Assembly: GCA_932521025.1 (NCBI GenBank)
Contig: OW051468.1
Coordinates: forward strand, 8,866,064 to 8,930,063
Source of the DNA: Oscheius onirici
Lineage: Eukaryota; Nematoda; Chromadorea; Rhabditida; Rhabditidae
Length of the DNA stretch: 64,000 nucleotides
Reading direction: 5' to 3'
The notes under the pieces are model-generated. The model did no database searches and was not told the origin of the DNA. It saw only the letters and a list, made by a program, of their open reading frames with translations. Position 1 is the stretch's first letter. Each line of letters begins with the position of its first letter. The position numbers and the translations under genes were made by a program. Shown one piece after another: positions 33,125 to 44,415 of the stretch.

Positions 33125-36006
33125 CTACCACAATTCGGAATCCTTCTGATCGAAGAGACTACGGTATCGTTCCCTGAGAGTGTAAGCAGCCATCTTGGCT
33201 TGCCTAGTCCTTGTGAACACTCCCTTGTGGTTGCCCACAGCTCGTGTTGTCGCTTAAAAACGTATATAGTTTGAAATTATCAATTGATGCGCAGTGTGAC
33301 ATTAGGTCGCGCACTAAGTATTTTCCTTGGGCCTATAACTTCTTTCAGGAAAGTCCAAACCGACTGATCTTTTTTTCAAAATGTAGGTTTCACCGAGGCC
33401 GAATTAATAGGCTATATAAGAGACCTGGATATCTGATTGTCTGAGAATAGCGAATGTTCCAAGTTTCGATCAAAACACAATTTTGCCCATAACTCTTCAG
33501 GGTTGCATCCTAGAACAAAGTTGTCAACCACAATAATTACCGCCTCAGAAAAACGAGTATTTTGTTTTTTTGAAAAACGTTTTTCGACTTTGGGAACACC
33601 CCTAAACTGAAAATGTCCGGATGGCGCAGTGGGAAATTCACACTGGAGGGATCAGGGTTCGAATCCGCTGAGCGGAAATCTTTTTGTTTTTTTAAACTCG
33701 ATTGGTTGCGTAATTCCGGATGGGGAACGATTTTGCTATTCGCTATTCTTTTTCACTATTCTCAGACAATGAGATATCCAGGTCTCTTATATAGCCTATT
33801 AATTCGGCCTCGGTGAAACCTACATTTTGAAAAAAAGATCAGTCGATTTGGACTTTTCTGAAAGAAGTTATAGGCCCAAGGAAAATACTTAGTGCGCGAC
33901 CTAATAAGTTTCTTAAACTCAAAACATACTCATTCCAGTCATGAAATCCGCAAAGTTCCAAATCATTTCTCCCGCCAGGATGTGCTCTTTTCTGAGCTCG
34001 TCAAAAGCTTGATGAGTTCGCTTAACAACGTCATTTTGGTACTGCTCCGAGAAGTCAATCGAAGGTTCCTGGTTCAGTCCCGGCAGCGAGTCGGCTCCAT
34101 ACTCAGTCACCATAATGGGTCGTTTGAAGGTATCATGCCAGAGGTTGATGTCCCAGTAGACGGACTGATTGACCCAGTCCAAGTATCCCATGTCCCAGTA
34201 CCAGCCGTAGTAGCGGTTCACACAGATAATGTCGATCAGATCTGCCTAAAATTCTCATTTCATGCTTTCCATCCGAAAACTTACAGTCTGATCGTTGTCA
34301 AAGTTTGTCGGTCCATAGACGATGGTCACAGGTCTTGTTGGATCAATGGCATGGGCATAGTCGACGAGTCCCTTGAAGTACTGTCTGCTCTCCTTCTTCA
34401 TCGTCTGCGGCTCATTGGCCAGACTCCACATGATGATCGAAGGATGATTACGATCCCGCGTAACCATCTCTTCCAACATTTGCAAATGCAGTAGCTGGTT
34501 GTTCTTCGGGAATCCCTTTAGTCCCACGGCCGGCGTCTCAGCTACCACAACGATACCTCGCCTGTCATTTTCGTACATTCTTTCTTCAGCATAGGGATAG
34601 TGTGTGGTACGGTAGCAATTTCCTCCCATCCATTCCAACAAATTCAGGTCTTTCGTCATGATGACGGGGTCAAATCCGCGTCCGTGAATCTCAGAGTCTT
34701 CGTGCATTCCGAATCCGAGACAATAGAAGGGCTTGTCGTTGATCAGAATCTGTCTATCGGTCCAGCTCACTGAGCGGAAGCCGAATGTTTGTCTGAAAAG
34801 ATCAACTCAGTCCGAAAGAGGCTCCAACCTGTAAATGTCGACGACTTGACCGTTGGCCTTGTTGACGACAGCGGCCTGAAGAGTGTAGAGATCAGGTTCA
34901 CCCATTCCTCTGGGCCACCAAGGACGAACTTTGTCGACTTTTCCCTTGTTGAATGTCCCGCGGCCCGTCCACACTTCTTTGCCATCGGGATCACTGATCG
35001 AGACGTGGAGCTCTTGATCAGTCGAGTTAGAGTTCAGATCGACAGTATACGAAAAAGAGCCCAAATGTTCAGCAACCACGTAAATGTCTTCGATGTGATT
35101 GGCTGGCAGCTTGACCAGGTTAACGGATCTCAGTATGCCGGCGTAGTTGAAAAAGTCAAAGTTTCCGACATCTTTAAAGGCGCCTTGGGGCGTTCGGGAG
35201 AGCTGAAATCGGGTTAGTGAGCGAAAAAAATCACTGAGAAATATGGTGATAGTGTAAGGTCCGTCTTCTTTATCCCAAGCCATTCAGAACTCACCATTCT
35301 TCCGCTTACGTTCCTCGGCGTATAGGGCATGTAATTGAAGTCTCCCTGGGGAATCGTTGCCCACGAGAGGGTATTGTTCACAGCTACCGTAATCTGAGCA
35401 CATTTTTTCACACAAGTAAATCTATAAAATTACGATGTTAGCCTGTCCGGCACGGACTCTGTTGGAGACGTCGAACTGGAAAGGAAGATGTCCTCCGACG
35501 TGATTTCCAATGAGGTCCCCATTCAAATACACGTTACAGTAGTAGTTGACCGACGAGAATCTTAAAGAGTTAAAGGTCAGAATAAATCTTTGCGCGGGAA
35601 AATGGACTGTTGATCTCGTCCTGACCTCGATTCGAAATCTCTTCCACTTACCTCAGAAAGAGAGTCTTTCCAGCCACCGACGACGGGATCACCTCCTTCT
35701 TTTGGTACCAAACCCAACCGACGTGATCTCTGAGCTCGGCATCGACCGTCAGATCGTTATAGGCACTTGGAACTGGCATCACAGTGTGGTTTTGGAACTT
35801 GGTCAGATCTTTTGAAGACCAGCCGAGGGACTGTCCGATTTCTGTGTTTAAAGGCTCTCTGACAAAGGTCCACAGTCCTAAAATAAATAATATGGAAGAG
35901 AAGACAATAACTGACCATCTAGAGAGTCGTACTCTCTGATCTCATTCCTCTGTACTGATAGAAGAGCCGCGGCGCCGTGCAACAGCACGGCCAAGATGAG
36001 AAGCAT
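33125..36006 (-). CDS. GUSB: Lysosomal beta-glucuronidase (GH2)
   Basis: Hydrolyses terminal beta-D-glucuronic acid from glycosaminoglycans in the lysosome. Eight exons (36006-35916, 35877-35652, 35560-35434, 35393-35295, 35202-34829, 34792-34285, 34245-33930, 33252-33125) give 622 aa. A signal peptide (MLLILAVLLHGAAALL) leads to the GH2 sugar-binding and immunoglobulin-like domains (LRDHVGWVWYQ, GGHLPFQFDVS, FDFFNYAGILRSV, RPWWPRGMGEPDLYTL). The TIM barrel has HPSIIMWSLANEP with the acid/base Glu and PIMVTEYGAD with the nucleophile Glu. IWNFADFMT and KGVFTRTRQ follow. Start at 36006: an acceptor-like TTTCAG lies two bases upstream, although the frame is open further 5'. The last intron is swollen by a 610-bp palindrome. 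Confidence 0.97.
33299..33908. repeat. Foldback element in the last GUSB intron
   Basis: The left arm 33299-33453 and right arm about 33738-33908 are near-perfect reverse complements over about 150 bp (ATTAGGTCGCGCACTAAG at the outer end). The loop (33454-33737) carries a tRNA-like unit. It makes up most of the 677-nt intron. I see no transposase and no clear target-site duplication. Confidence 0.85.
33616..33676 (+). repeat. tRNA-like (SINE-type) unit in foldback loop
   Basis: An A-box-like TGGCGCAGTGG and a consensus B box GGGTTCGAATCC are about 35 bp apart, and the ends TCCG/CGGA are complementary. The anticodon arm does not fold properly. It is best read as a tRNA-derived SINE head or decayed tRNA. 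Confidence 0.5.
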
Positions 36007-37804
36007 CTCTGAAAGTTTTCTGGTTCCAAGGGGTGGTAACAATGGCATAATTGAGGTCTGTAAGAAAATTGCCAAAGGGGGTAATCGGGTAGCGCTACTG
36101 GACAAAAACCGGGGCTGCTGCTAGCGAGAGCGTGTCACGACCTTGGCACCGGGTAACAGTGAGAGAGAAAGGACGGATTTAGTCGCAATGTGGAACCCAG
36201 AGAGTAATCGCTGGACAGTTGACATAAAGATTATCACGTGGCTCGAATAACTGTTTAAAAAAGGCTAGATTTGAACTACAGGGACGCTTATAAAGAACAA
36301 ATTTTTTAGAAGACAACAAGGGTATCGGAAGTTCGCCCAAGAAATTCGAGAACCTTGGTCAATGTCAACACCTGCTCTTCTTTGAGAAGTATTGCGGGGA
36401 AAACTGAAAAACAGATGACCTCCTTGGCTTCTTTTTTCCTGCGTTCAATTTGCAGAAAAGCGACAAAGTATCGATAATTGGATGGTCGGGAGTCAGAAGA
36501 ACAGAACACAGTTCTACAGGACGAAAATTTTCCGGATATTTCACATATTGGAAATCAAAAGAATTGGGGAACTTCTAATGATAACGAGAGTGTTGGTCAA
36601 GAAAGCGAGAAAAGTATTCTCTGAAGAACTCAGAGCTTCTCAACCTCATGAACTTTTAAATATTTCAAAGAAGGAACTTTCTTTTGACCAATTCAGAAGC
36701 ATGTGAAAAGAATAAAAAGCGTATTGTTGCTAATCACAAAGGGAATGGTCTTCTCTTCTTTGGTTTGAGAGCGGGAGAAGAAGGACCAAGGATCGAACTA
36801 AAATGAAAGGGGATCTTGTTGTGACAACAAAGAGGCTATCAGATCACGAACAATGACGCCTGGATGGGCTTGTTTTGAGTGACCAAGGGAGGATTCTGAG
36901 TGGGTACAAATGGCGAGTGTAACCTCTTTGAACAAAGTGACGGACAATGGGATCTTTTCTTTCTAAGCGGAAGAAAGCCAGTGACCGATGAGAGTGCCAG
37001 CTGTGAGCAGTCAAAAAGCTGGTCAGTCTATTGGGCTCAAAGAACTGGGAGACTCTTTGTTCCCTAGCTGGAACCAGTAGATATAATCTAAGCCTTACAG
37101 ATGACCGATAGTGTCTCAATAAAAAAGAAAGCGGAGAGAGACAAACTAGCTCGGGTAGGAGAGACACGGCTATCACTGGTCAGGACACTATCCATCAGTC
37201 TCTCCTGGAACGGCACGCCTATTTCCTTTCAAACTTTGATAAGAACAACAGACGCACTTTCCGCTTGACTATAGTAACAGGATTATGAGCAGACGAAGAA
37301 ATGGCGGAAGCAACGTGTGCGACAGCCAAAACTATCAAAGTTTGTGCCAAAAACAAGGGAAACGGAAATGGGAGAAAAAGATCGCGGCGTTATGCCATCT
37401 CCCAGTTCCACGACTTTTGCCAAGTTTTTCTGGAAATCGGAAACCTAATCTAACGTGGGAAAGGTAGGTAGGAAAAGCACTGACCAAATGTGAAGGGGCT
37501 GGTCTATTTCATACCATTGGAAGAAGATATTCGGACTTACGGTACCAGTACCGTAAGGGAGAAAATACAATTTCAGTATCAGAAAGAAAAGAGTCGAGAG
37601 TGAATGTCATAGATTTCATTGGGGCTACATAACACCGCAAATGAACAGAATACAGAAGTTATACAATGAGATCAGAAGGTCAGAGTAGGCGTCTAGACTT
37701 TCTGAAATACAAACGAATTTTCAGAAGTCTTCCAATGAAGGAAGAATAAGTTAATTTCGTCACCCTTCGGATTGACGAGTGGAAGATTACGCGAAGAAAA
37801 AGTC
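36007..37804. other. Spacer right of beta-glucuronidase
   Basis: No supported gene. The first 100 bp stay open in the GUSB frame (possible 5' UTR or longer leader). The rest consists of A/G-rich DNA with frames lacking domain character. A short inverted motif TACGGTACCAGTACCGTA occurs near 37540. Confidence 0.5.
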
Positions 37805-38290
37805 ATTATCATCATTTATTAAGATAATCATATCATTCCGATATGTCGCATCATACTTCTTCTAAAGAGTTCTGGAGACCTGACCGCAACGCCCATCCAG
37901 TTTTCGCCACATCTTGTCGTAATATCGTCTTTCCATCTGGCTCTTGGTCTCCCAGCTGTTCTGTACCTGTTCCACGGCCTCCATTCACTTACAATTTTTG
38001 TCCAACGACCATCCTCCATACTAGCAATCTTCCAGGCCCGATTCCGTTTCTTTGTGATCCAGCTGACTCTGACATCTTGCAACTTGACAGCGCCATGTAG
38101 CCACTCGTTGGTTCGTCGATCTAGGAGCGTAACTCCCACCATTCCTCTCATCATCTTCCGTTGTGCAGTTACAAGCTTGTTCAACTCCTTTTCTCGCAAT
38201 GTCCACGTTTCTCCAGCGTAGAGAAGAGCCGGTTCAACACACTAAGTATACAGCTTGCGTTTGTATCTCATCGGGATTCTTGGGCTGGTG
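37805..38290 (-). mobile_element. Degenerate LINE (non-LTR retrotransposon) 3' fragment
   Basis: The minus strand reads like the C-terminal end of a LINE reverse transcriptase: CVEPALLYAGETWTL, then a thumb-like TAQRKMMRGMVGVTLLDRRT, the segment DGRWTKIVSEWRPWNRY, GRPRARWKDDI and NWMGVAVRSPELFRRS. A stop interrupts the frame just before CVEPALLY, and upstream only RIPMRYKRKLY remains. It is therefore 5'-truncated and dead. After the stop, AATGATGATAATGA-like repeats resemble a LINE tail. Confidence 0.85.
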
Positions 38291-38636
38291 AAAATTTGGA
38301 ATCATTTTGATGGAAGAAAAAGTACTGTATTGCAACTCAACTCGAATCAGCTTGGCTCTTGGTTCGACTTTTTGACTCTCCTCCTATGAAGACGGCAGAG
38401 GAAAGAGAGTCTGCTGGCTCCCGATGTTTGATGTGCTCTCAAAGAGCCATTACAAGCTTCTTTTTATCACTAGCAACAAGATTTGACCACCTCTTATCAG
38501 TACTAGGCTCAGAACCTGTCGATAAGCAGATTATCGTGAACCCAATATTTAGACAAGGGGCTCATATCAAGAGGAACACCAATGTTACGAATTTATAGAT
38601 AGAAAGACTTTAAGACATCAGAGTTGCAAAACAAGT
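38291..38636. other. Spacer between LINE fragment and Cys-rich peptide gene
   Basis: Contains the 3' flank of the cysteine-rich peptide gene. The plus-strand frame 38359-38598 has no domain character and I reject it as a gene. Confidence 0.5.
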
Positions 38637-39324
38637 TTATGGCTCGCAATCGTAGCACTGGCAGGTGAAGCCGTCGCAGTCGGGAATGTGACAGGCCTAG
38701 AATTTTGTAATTGGAGAAAAGAGATTTCATACCAGACTGTAGCAGTAGTCGGCACAGGAAAAGTCATCACAGCCCTGTCGCTTGACTCTGTTCTGCTGCT
38801 TGCATCCGTCACATTTGCATTGGTCGAAGAGACAGCTGCCAGTAGTGCACCCCTGGTAATTTCACTGAATTCGAAAGGAGAGAATCTTGTGAAGATTCTG
38901 ATATTTTGTTTAGAGAAAAAATATCCCTAAGTAGTCGTTTCGAGACCTGTTGCCGCAAATTTAAAGGTGCACGGCCAGATCCCAGACACGAGGAATTTAG
39001 CCTTTTTTTTCTAAGAAACCACTTACAGGTTCTACCCCAGCAACTGTCTTTGCTTTTTTTTTCAACGCGCTTTTCCCAAATCACGAATCCCATGGCTGGA
39101 TACTTTAACGACATGTAAACCCCATACATTCTCTAGACAGGAATACTGTTCCTGATGCTTTTACTCTGTATCTGCTCCGCATTAAATCATGCGAAGGGGA
39201 CAAATTTCTTAGTCAGACTCACCTGTTTAGCACACTGTATGTTACAATCCAAGAAGGCACAATTCGCTTGAACCGTACTGCTGACAGCCAGGAAGACAAT
39301 GGTGAAAAGAAGAATTCGTTGCAT
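38637..39324 (-). CDS. Secreted two-module eight-Cys peptide, CS-alpha-beta-like
   Basis: Exons 39324-39223, 38852-38733 and 38696-38637 give 93 aa. A signal peptide (MQRILLFTIVFLAVSSTVQA) is followed by two modules with the same spacing, C-x4-C-x3-C-x4-C-x4-C-x4-C-x-C-x2-C. They are joined by a linker with a dibasic VKRQ site that could be cleaved. The CxxxC and CxC pairs are those of CS-alpha-beta folds (defensins, nematode ABF peptides, scorpion-type peptides). Here the modules are short, so the fold is a hypothesis. An intron splits each module at the same place, after the third Cys, which shows that module and intron were duplicated together. Antimicrobial, signalling or venom-like roles are all possible. 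I do not recognise a named family. Confidence 0.85.
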
Positions 39325-39775
39325 GTTGTTGCTCCTTTCTACCCACTCGGACCAGCCCCGTTTTATATCCATTTCCGGCATAAACTTATTGAAAACAAGT
39401 ATTCGTCAGAGACCGTTAAACAGTCTGTTGTTGCCTGGTTTTGATCCGCTGTTGTCCAGATCGTCGAGCAAACAATGGGTCACTTCTTATCAGGACTCTG
39501 AATCACACCAAAATATTGCTTTTAGTCTAAAATGGAGAAAAGAGCTGAATTCCTTTTCTGTCAGTCTCTGGATTATGGAAAACATTGTTTACTTTCCTCA
39601 CTTTCAAATTCAAAAAGCAGGTTCTCTGGATTAAACATGAAAAATAGAAGTCTTAGCTACCAGTGTTTGAACTACACAAAAGTAGAATGGGGGAGCACCA
39701 AAATTAGCAATTTCTACTCGTAAACTATGTTCTTCAAAATCTTGAACCCGCAAGATTTCCAGCATCGTTTCGGGC
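39325..39775. other. Spacer between Cys-rich peptide and polyprenyl synthase genes
   Basis: Promoter side of the cysteine-rich peptide gene (GTTTTATATCC near 39360 is a possible TATA region) and 3' flank of the polyprenyl diphosphate synthase gene. No gene seen. Confidence 0.5.
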
Positions 39776-41908
39776 TTATGAGCGACGATCCAGTTGAGCC
39801 AGGGCGTATTCCATTAAAACATCAGCTACTCCAGTATGATTGGGAAAAATTGAGGCCTGGAAAATGATGAGAAATATGGCGGAGAAAAGATACCAGTTTA
39901 GCTGCTTCTGATGCATGTTTCTGTGCCAAATTTCTAGCTTTTTGCATTCCATCCGACGCCAGTACCAGTTCCCGAGCCCTGTTCGGGTCTCCGTCTCGAC
40001 TAAACTTCCGCGCCATTAGTTCCTGGAGCTCTGAGGACTGTTGAGCGGCGAAAATGACTGGAGCTGTGGATAAACCTGCAGATATTTTTTATAAGTTATT
40101 TTTTCTAATAAACTCACCCAATTTCAAGTCGGCAGCCACTGGTTTACCCATATCTGAAGCGGAAGAGACAAAATCAAGCAGATCGTCCACCAACTGAAAG
40201 GCCAATCCGAGATGACGACCGTACTCTGCTGCTTGGAACTGGAGGTCTTCCGAAGCTTCTGAAGTTTCGATTATACTATTACAGTATCCCTGTAACATTA
40301 TCTAAACCTATAAGGCAGCAATAGAACCACCGAAACAAAAAAAAGTATTGTCAAAAATACGCAGTTGCGTGCACGCCATTTATCAGCTAGAAGATGACAT
40401 TTTCGAGCGTTTTGATGTTCTGTAAAGTGGTAGCTCTTGATCTGGTCTACAACTTTGCAGAACATCGGAAAGCTTGAAAATGCCGTCCTTTACCAGAAAA
40501 GGGCGCGTGCGTAATTGCGTACTTTGGGTGGGCGTCTATTACAGCTTTTACAGTATATTTCCCTGTCTCTGCTCCGTTCATTCGCCTGTCTCTGTTCTCT
40601 CACCTGCCAAAATGGCGACACTCCTACAGCTGTTGGCGAAGAGACTTGCCGTCTTCTTGTAAGTTTTCTCCATGTAATCGTCCAGTTGACTTTCCACAGC
40701 TCCGTTTTTCGCTGTCATTTGCATAAATTCGCCCTATATTTTCTCAATTTTCTATCATGTTCTTCCGATATTACCATAACAAGATCCTCGATAATTGTCG
40801 CCATCACCGCGATGACATTCGGTCGTCCAATTGAGCAGAGAACCTGTGTAGCTCTGGCCAGGATGAAATCGCCTACTAGAACTGCCTGTAGAATGTTTTT
40901 CTTCGTTAGAATCTCTCAAAAAGTACCATTTTGTTTCCCCACAAGGCGTTTACAGACGCATTTCCTCGCCGCGTATCGGCGCCGTCGATGACATCGTCGT
41001 GGACGAGACTGGCCGTGTGAATCATCTCACAAATCATGCCTATTTTGTACTGATTGACGGAGATGGCTTCCTCTCCGCATTCTAGTCTGGAAACTATGGA
41101 TTTAGTCTCCGAAGAAGTTCTGTTTCTGTTCCGTTTTCTTTAAAAATACACTGGTAAAGTTTACTTGGCTCTATTCCACCAGATTAGCTGTACTTTTTTG
41201 AATATGGTAGGTTTAGGAAATATTCCAAAACTCTTCGCATCAGTAGATCTATCAGAACACAGGGCAATCGACTACAGGGCCCTTGATCCGACGGTTGGGG
41301 GTCCCGGTTGACCAGAAATAGAGCCTTCTCGATGGAAACGGGAAGCAAGAAGACGTCGAAGGGAAAGGCGATCACAAAGAAAATAATATCATCCTACCTG
41401 TTTCTTATCTCACTAGGTGCTGCCAAATTGCAGGCATTCGCCACCAGGAGAGCCACGCTCGGCCTGAACATTTTCCCGCCCTAAAATTCTAAATTCCTTC
41501 CCATTCTTTTCTTCCCACCTGATCAAAATAATATTTCGCCATTCGTTCCAAATTTTTCGTAAAATCTTCGCTAGTTGCGGGCAAGGGAGACTTGTAGATG
41601 GCTGTCGTCGGCACTGGGACGTCGTTCACAAATTGGGAGGCAATTTCTAGCTTAAAAACGACGGACTTTTTGCTCTTTTTGGTCGATTACCTGCATTTCT
41701 TTCAGTCTATCATTTACAAAGCTCGGAACGGTCGTCTTTTTACGCTGGAGACTGGGCGAGGAGAGACTTCTAAAGCTTTTTTCAATTTCTGTAGTTTTGA
41801 CATCTTGAAGCCGTAAAATAATACGATTTTTCAAATTTACTACCTGCTAAAATGCTTCGGCGATCCGTTCTTGACTATTTTGGTCGCCACTCCACTACGG
41901 CCCAGCAT
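39776..41908 (-). CDS. PDSS1: Polyprenyl diphosphate synthase subunit 1 (ubiquinone side chain)
   Basis: Trans-prenyltransferase that builds the long isoprenoid tail of ubiquinone in mitochondria (coq-1 in worms). Ten exons (41908-41844, 41769-41744, 41646-41519, 41480-41398, 41086-40927, 40885-40775, 40733-40604, 40258-40118, 40075-39894, 39856-39776) give 368 aa. A basic N-terminus ([16 protein letters not shown]) suits a mitochondrial presequence. Family motifs are [16 protein letters not shown], the first Asp-rich motif in [39 protein letters not shown], the second Asp-rich motif in [11 protein letters not shown], and [20 protein letters not shown]. The tiny exon 2 (26 nt) is inferred from frame and is the weakest part. 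A TTTAG acceptor 12 bases upstream of the ATG may be a trans-splice site. One intron holds a palindromic repeat. Confidence 0.93.
40384..40496. repeat. Palindromic repeat, GTTGTAG family copy 2
   Basis: CAGCTAGAAGATGACATTTT and the reverse-complement end AAAATGCCGTCCTTTACCAG flank a core with TTTTGATGTTCTGTAAAGTGGTAG and CTACAACTTTGCAGAACATC. It lies in the intron between exons 7 and 8 of PDSS1. Confidence 0.7.
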
Positions 41909-42332
41909 TCTCTCCCTCTTCTAAAACCCGTAAAATCTCGTTTTTTCTGCTCTCAAAAGGAATCTTGTCAGACCGACGAGACAGCTGTTTGTTTGTCTTG
42001 AAAACATCAAATTCGACAATAAACTTTGATAAAGACTGCAACCGACACTGTTTTCTCTATTTCACAAATCACAGTCAAAGTTCGGGTCGATAAATATAGA
42101 TATTCAGGGTCCCAAGAGAGAGCATAAAACGGACTAGAAGGTGAAAAAGAACCCACACTGAGGGAGGGAAAATAGTATAAAGCAAAGGATGAGCAAGAAA
42201 ATAGGGCTTCTTGGAGATAGAGAGACTAGAAAAATAAGCGAATTACATGGCCTCAAATTCGAAAAGAGGGTGGGAGGAAAAATACAGAAAAAATACCCAT
42301 AAATACCGGCATGGAACTGTCTTTTTCTGCTC
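41909..42332. other. Spacer between PDSS1 and ERp44
   Basis: Contains the PDSS1 upstream region and the ERp44 3' UTR (same strand, 424 bp apart). A plus-strand frame reading MLRRSV... overlaps PDSS1 exon 1 and is its complement. No independent gene is supported. Confidence 0.5.
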
Positions 42333-44415
42333 TCACAGCTCGTCCTTGTCGAGAATCGTGTAGCGATTGTGAGACGGCTTCAACTTTTCGAAAGCACTGG
42401 CTGGCGGCTGCGTGTTGCCGGGCTGAAAATGAACGAAGATTGTAAGGGAAGTCAGGTGATGGGTGCGAAGAAATTCACTGTACTTTGGTCAATTGCGCCA
42501 TTACAATGCTCATTTTTTCTAAATTGGCGCTTTTGGAGCGCAAATGAGGAGAAATATAGTCGTTGCCAAACGACACGTTGCAGACTTTCCTTGCCAGAAA
42601 TTGCGTACGAAAAATCAGTAACATTTTTAATGTATTTGTTCGTTCGAGCATAAGCAACTTGGCGTAACAGAAAATAGTGGAAAGGCCAGAGTGAAAAATA
42701 AGCTTACCAATTGCTGAACCGGATCCGGGCCATGATGGAACTCTCTGTGCAATTTGCCGCTCTCCAGATCGAGAACAAACTGGTTAAGCTTGCCGGGAAT
42801 ACTAAAATGACCGTTTCTTAGTTTTAGAGCTAATAAACTCACTTGAGGTCATTGAAATGGCTGAAGAGGTACATATGACGGAAGGAGTCGATGGCAATGA
42901 CGGGAAGATCGCCCTCCGATTTGCCGAGATGATGAAGAGGATGGGCAAACTTCTTTCCGTCGGCAACGAGGCAGTTGACAACGCCTGAAGGTTACTAAAT
43001 ATAGTATGTTCAAAAATGCTACAGTAACCAAAAATTCGCTTCCCGACGGGACCATATTTGGGTAGTTTAACAGCCGGTTAAAATTTGAATTTTTTCGCTG
43101 TTAGAAAAGAAAAAGTAAAAAAGCCAACCTTTCTTGTCCGGAATATCTCTCATGACGGCTTCGGTGAAGGTCTTTTCGCTCGTCTTGTCGTCCGGATGTT
43201 TGAAGAGGATGAGGAATGGAACTCCTTCTTCCGTCAGCTCTTCGGCATTCTCAAAGGTAATCTCACGAATTAGAGGAATGCACTTGTCGGCCAGCCAGGC
43301 TTTGGTGAAGTCAAAGTTGGACAAATCACCGGTGTAGCGCTGTTCCTCGTGTCCATCCTGCAATTTTTTGTTTGAATCTCTTGAAAAGGATGTCTTTAAA
43401 ACGAGTGTCAAGCTTCAAATTTAGAGCGAAACGGTGCAGCTCAAAAAATCCAGATCGAGTTTTCAAGATGGATCGATTAAACATGGTTTGGACAAAGCGA
43501 AACAATCTTGGAGATGGTCGTGACGGGACCCAGTTAATTGGTTGTGGCATTCTGGCATAGCCGAACACTTCTATTAAAAATAACTTCTGGAAGAAAAACT
43601 CACGCCAGGCGGCTTGAATGAGACGACAGGTCCTTGTGCGCTCTGCCCAGCGAAACCGGCTCCTGTTCCGACGAAAAAGGTGCAGTCTTCTCGCAGCATC
43701 GATGCAATCTGCAACAGTGAGATCAATCAACAACCGAAAACGCTTACTTTGACAAAGTTGTCATAGCCGGGACCACTGAGAGCGGGGAAGAGTCCAACGA
43801 CGCTGCGCTTCGATTTGTCAATCTTCTGCTCAAGGGCCTGTGGTCCGTCGACAACGTGAATTTGGAACTCGAGCTGCTTTTTGATGTAGTCCGTCAGAGC
43901 TTCGGCCGAACGCTGGCTTCTGCAATTTTTTGTGAATTTCGAAAACCTAGAGAAAAAGTACCTATACTCCTTCTTGTTCATTTCTCCATTTCTGAACAGC
44001 TTTAAGGTTGGGTACTTATTGACGCGGAATTTCGAGGCAATGTTCGCTGAAAACGGGTTTGTTTGGCTTCGGGAAAAAGCTAATTTTGAGCTTTGGTTAG
44101 AATTTGAACCAGATTAAAAAAAAGCTCACGTTGTCTGTCAGCGTCCACTGAAGCCCATGCTACCTTGCCCTGAGGATAGTCCTTGAAGTTTTCACTGGCC
44201 TGCGCGTAGATCGGCTTCAGCTGCTGCGAGAAACGGCACCAGTCGGCGTAAAAGTTAACAAAGACGATTTCGTTCTCGTCTAAATTGTCATCTTTTTATA
44301 GAAAGACTTTGAGCTTACGTAAAATCTTGTCCAGATTCCCATCGTCCAGTGGCACAACAGTGGCACTGACGAGCTGGAGCAGCAGGGCCGCGGCCGGAAG
44401 AAGCAAAGCCTTCAT
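42333..44415 (-). CDS. ERP44: ERp44, thioredoxin-family ER chaperone
   Basis: Retains Ero1 and unassembled secretory proteins in the early secretory pathway through mixed disulfides. The signal peptide is MKALLLPAAALLLQLVSA. The a-domain has NFYADWCRFSQ, the CxxS motif with a single active Cys that marks ERp44 rather than PDI. Next come RVNKYPTLKLFRNGEM, YIKKQLEF, then the b/b' parts with CIPLIREITFENAEELTEEG, VIAIDSFRHMYLF and LDLESGKLHREFHHGPDP. The C-terminus is YTILDKDEL, ending in the KDEL retrieval signal. Exon edges traced on the minus strand include donors near 44321, 43958, 43747 and 43603. The middle introns carry an ACAGTAACC repeat. An acceptor-like TTTTTCCAG lies 16 bases before the ATG. 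Confidence 0.95.
43006..43106. repeat. ACAGTAACC-family repeat in ERp44 intron
   Basis: Contains TGTTCAAAAATGCTACAGTAACC, then GGACCATATTTGGGTAG, TTTAACAGCCGGTTAAAATTTG and TTTTTTCGCTGTTAGA, blocks shared with 20684-20900. Only one half of the longer element is present. Confidence 0.6.

Noticed and set aside
33892-34494. 200-aa open frame on the plus strand
   Set aside because: It is the antisense shadow of GUSB exons 6 and 7, which carry both catalytic Glu motifs on the minus strand.
37828-38199. LINE fragment considered as an intact host gene
   Set aside because: The upstream frame has a stop and lacks the reverse-transcriptase palm; the sequence fits only the C-terminal end of a LINE ORF2.
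41861-42000. Plus-strand frame [18 protein letters not shown]... with mitochondrial-presequence look
   Set aside because: It is the complement of PDSS1 exon 1, whose minus-strand frame continues through nine further exons with family motifs. The plus frame stops with no splice continuation.
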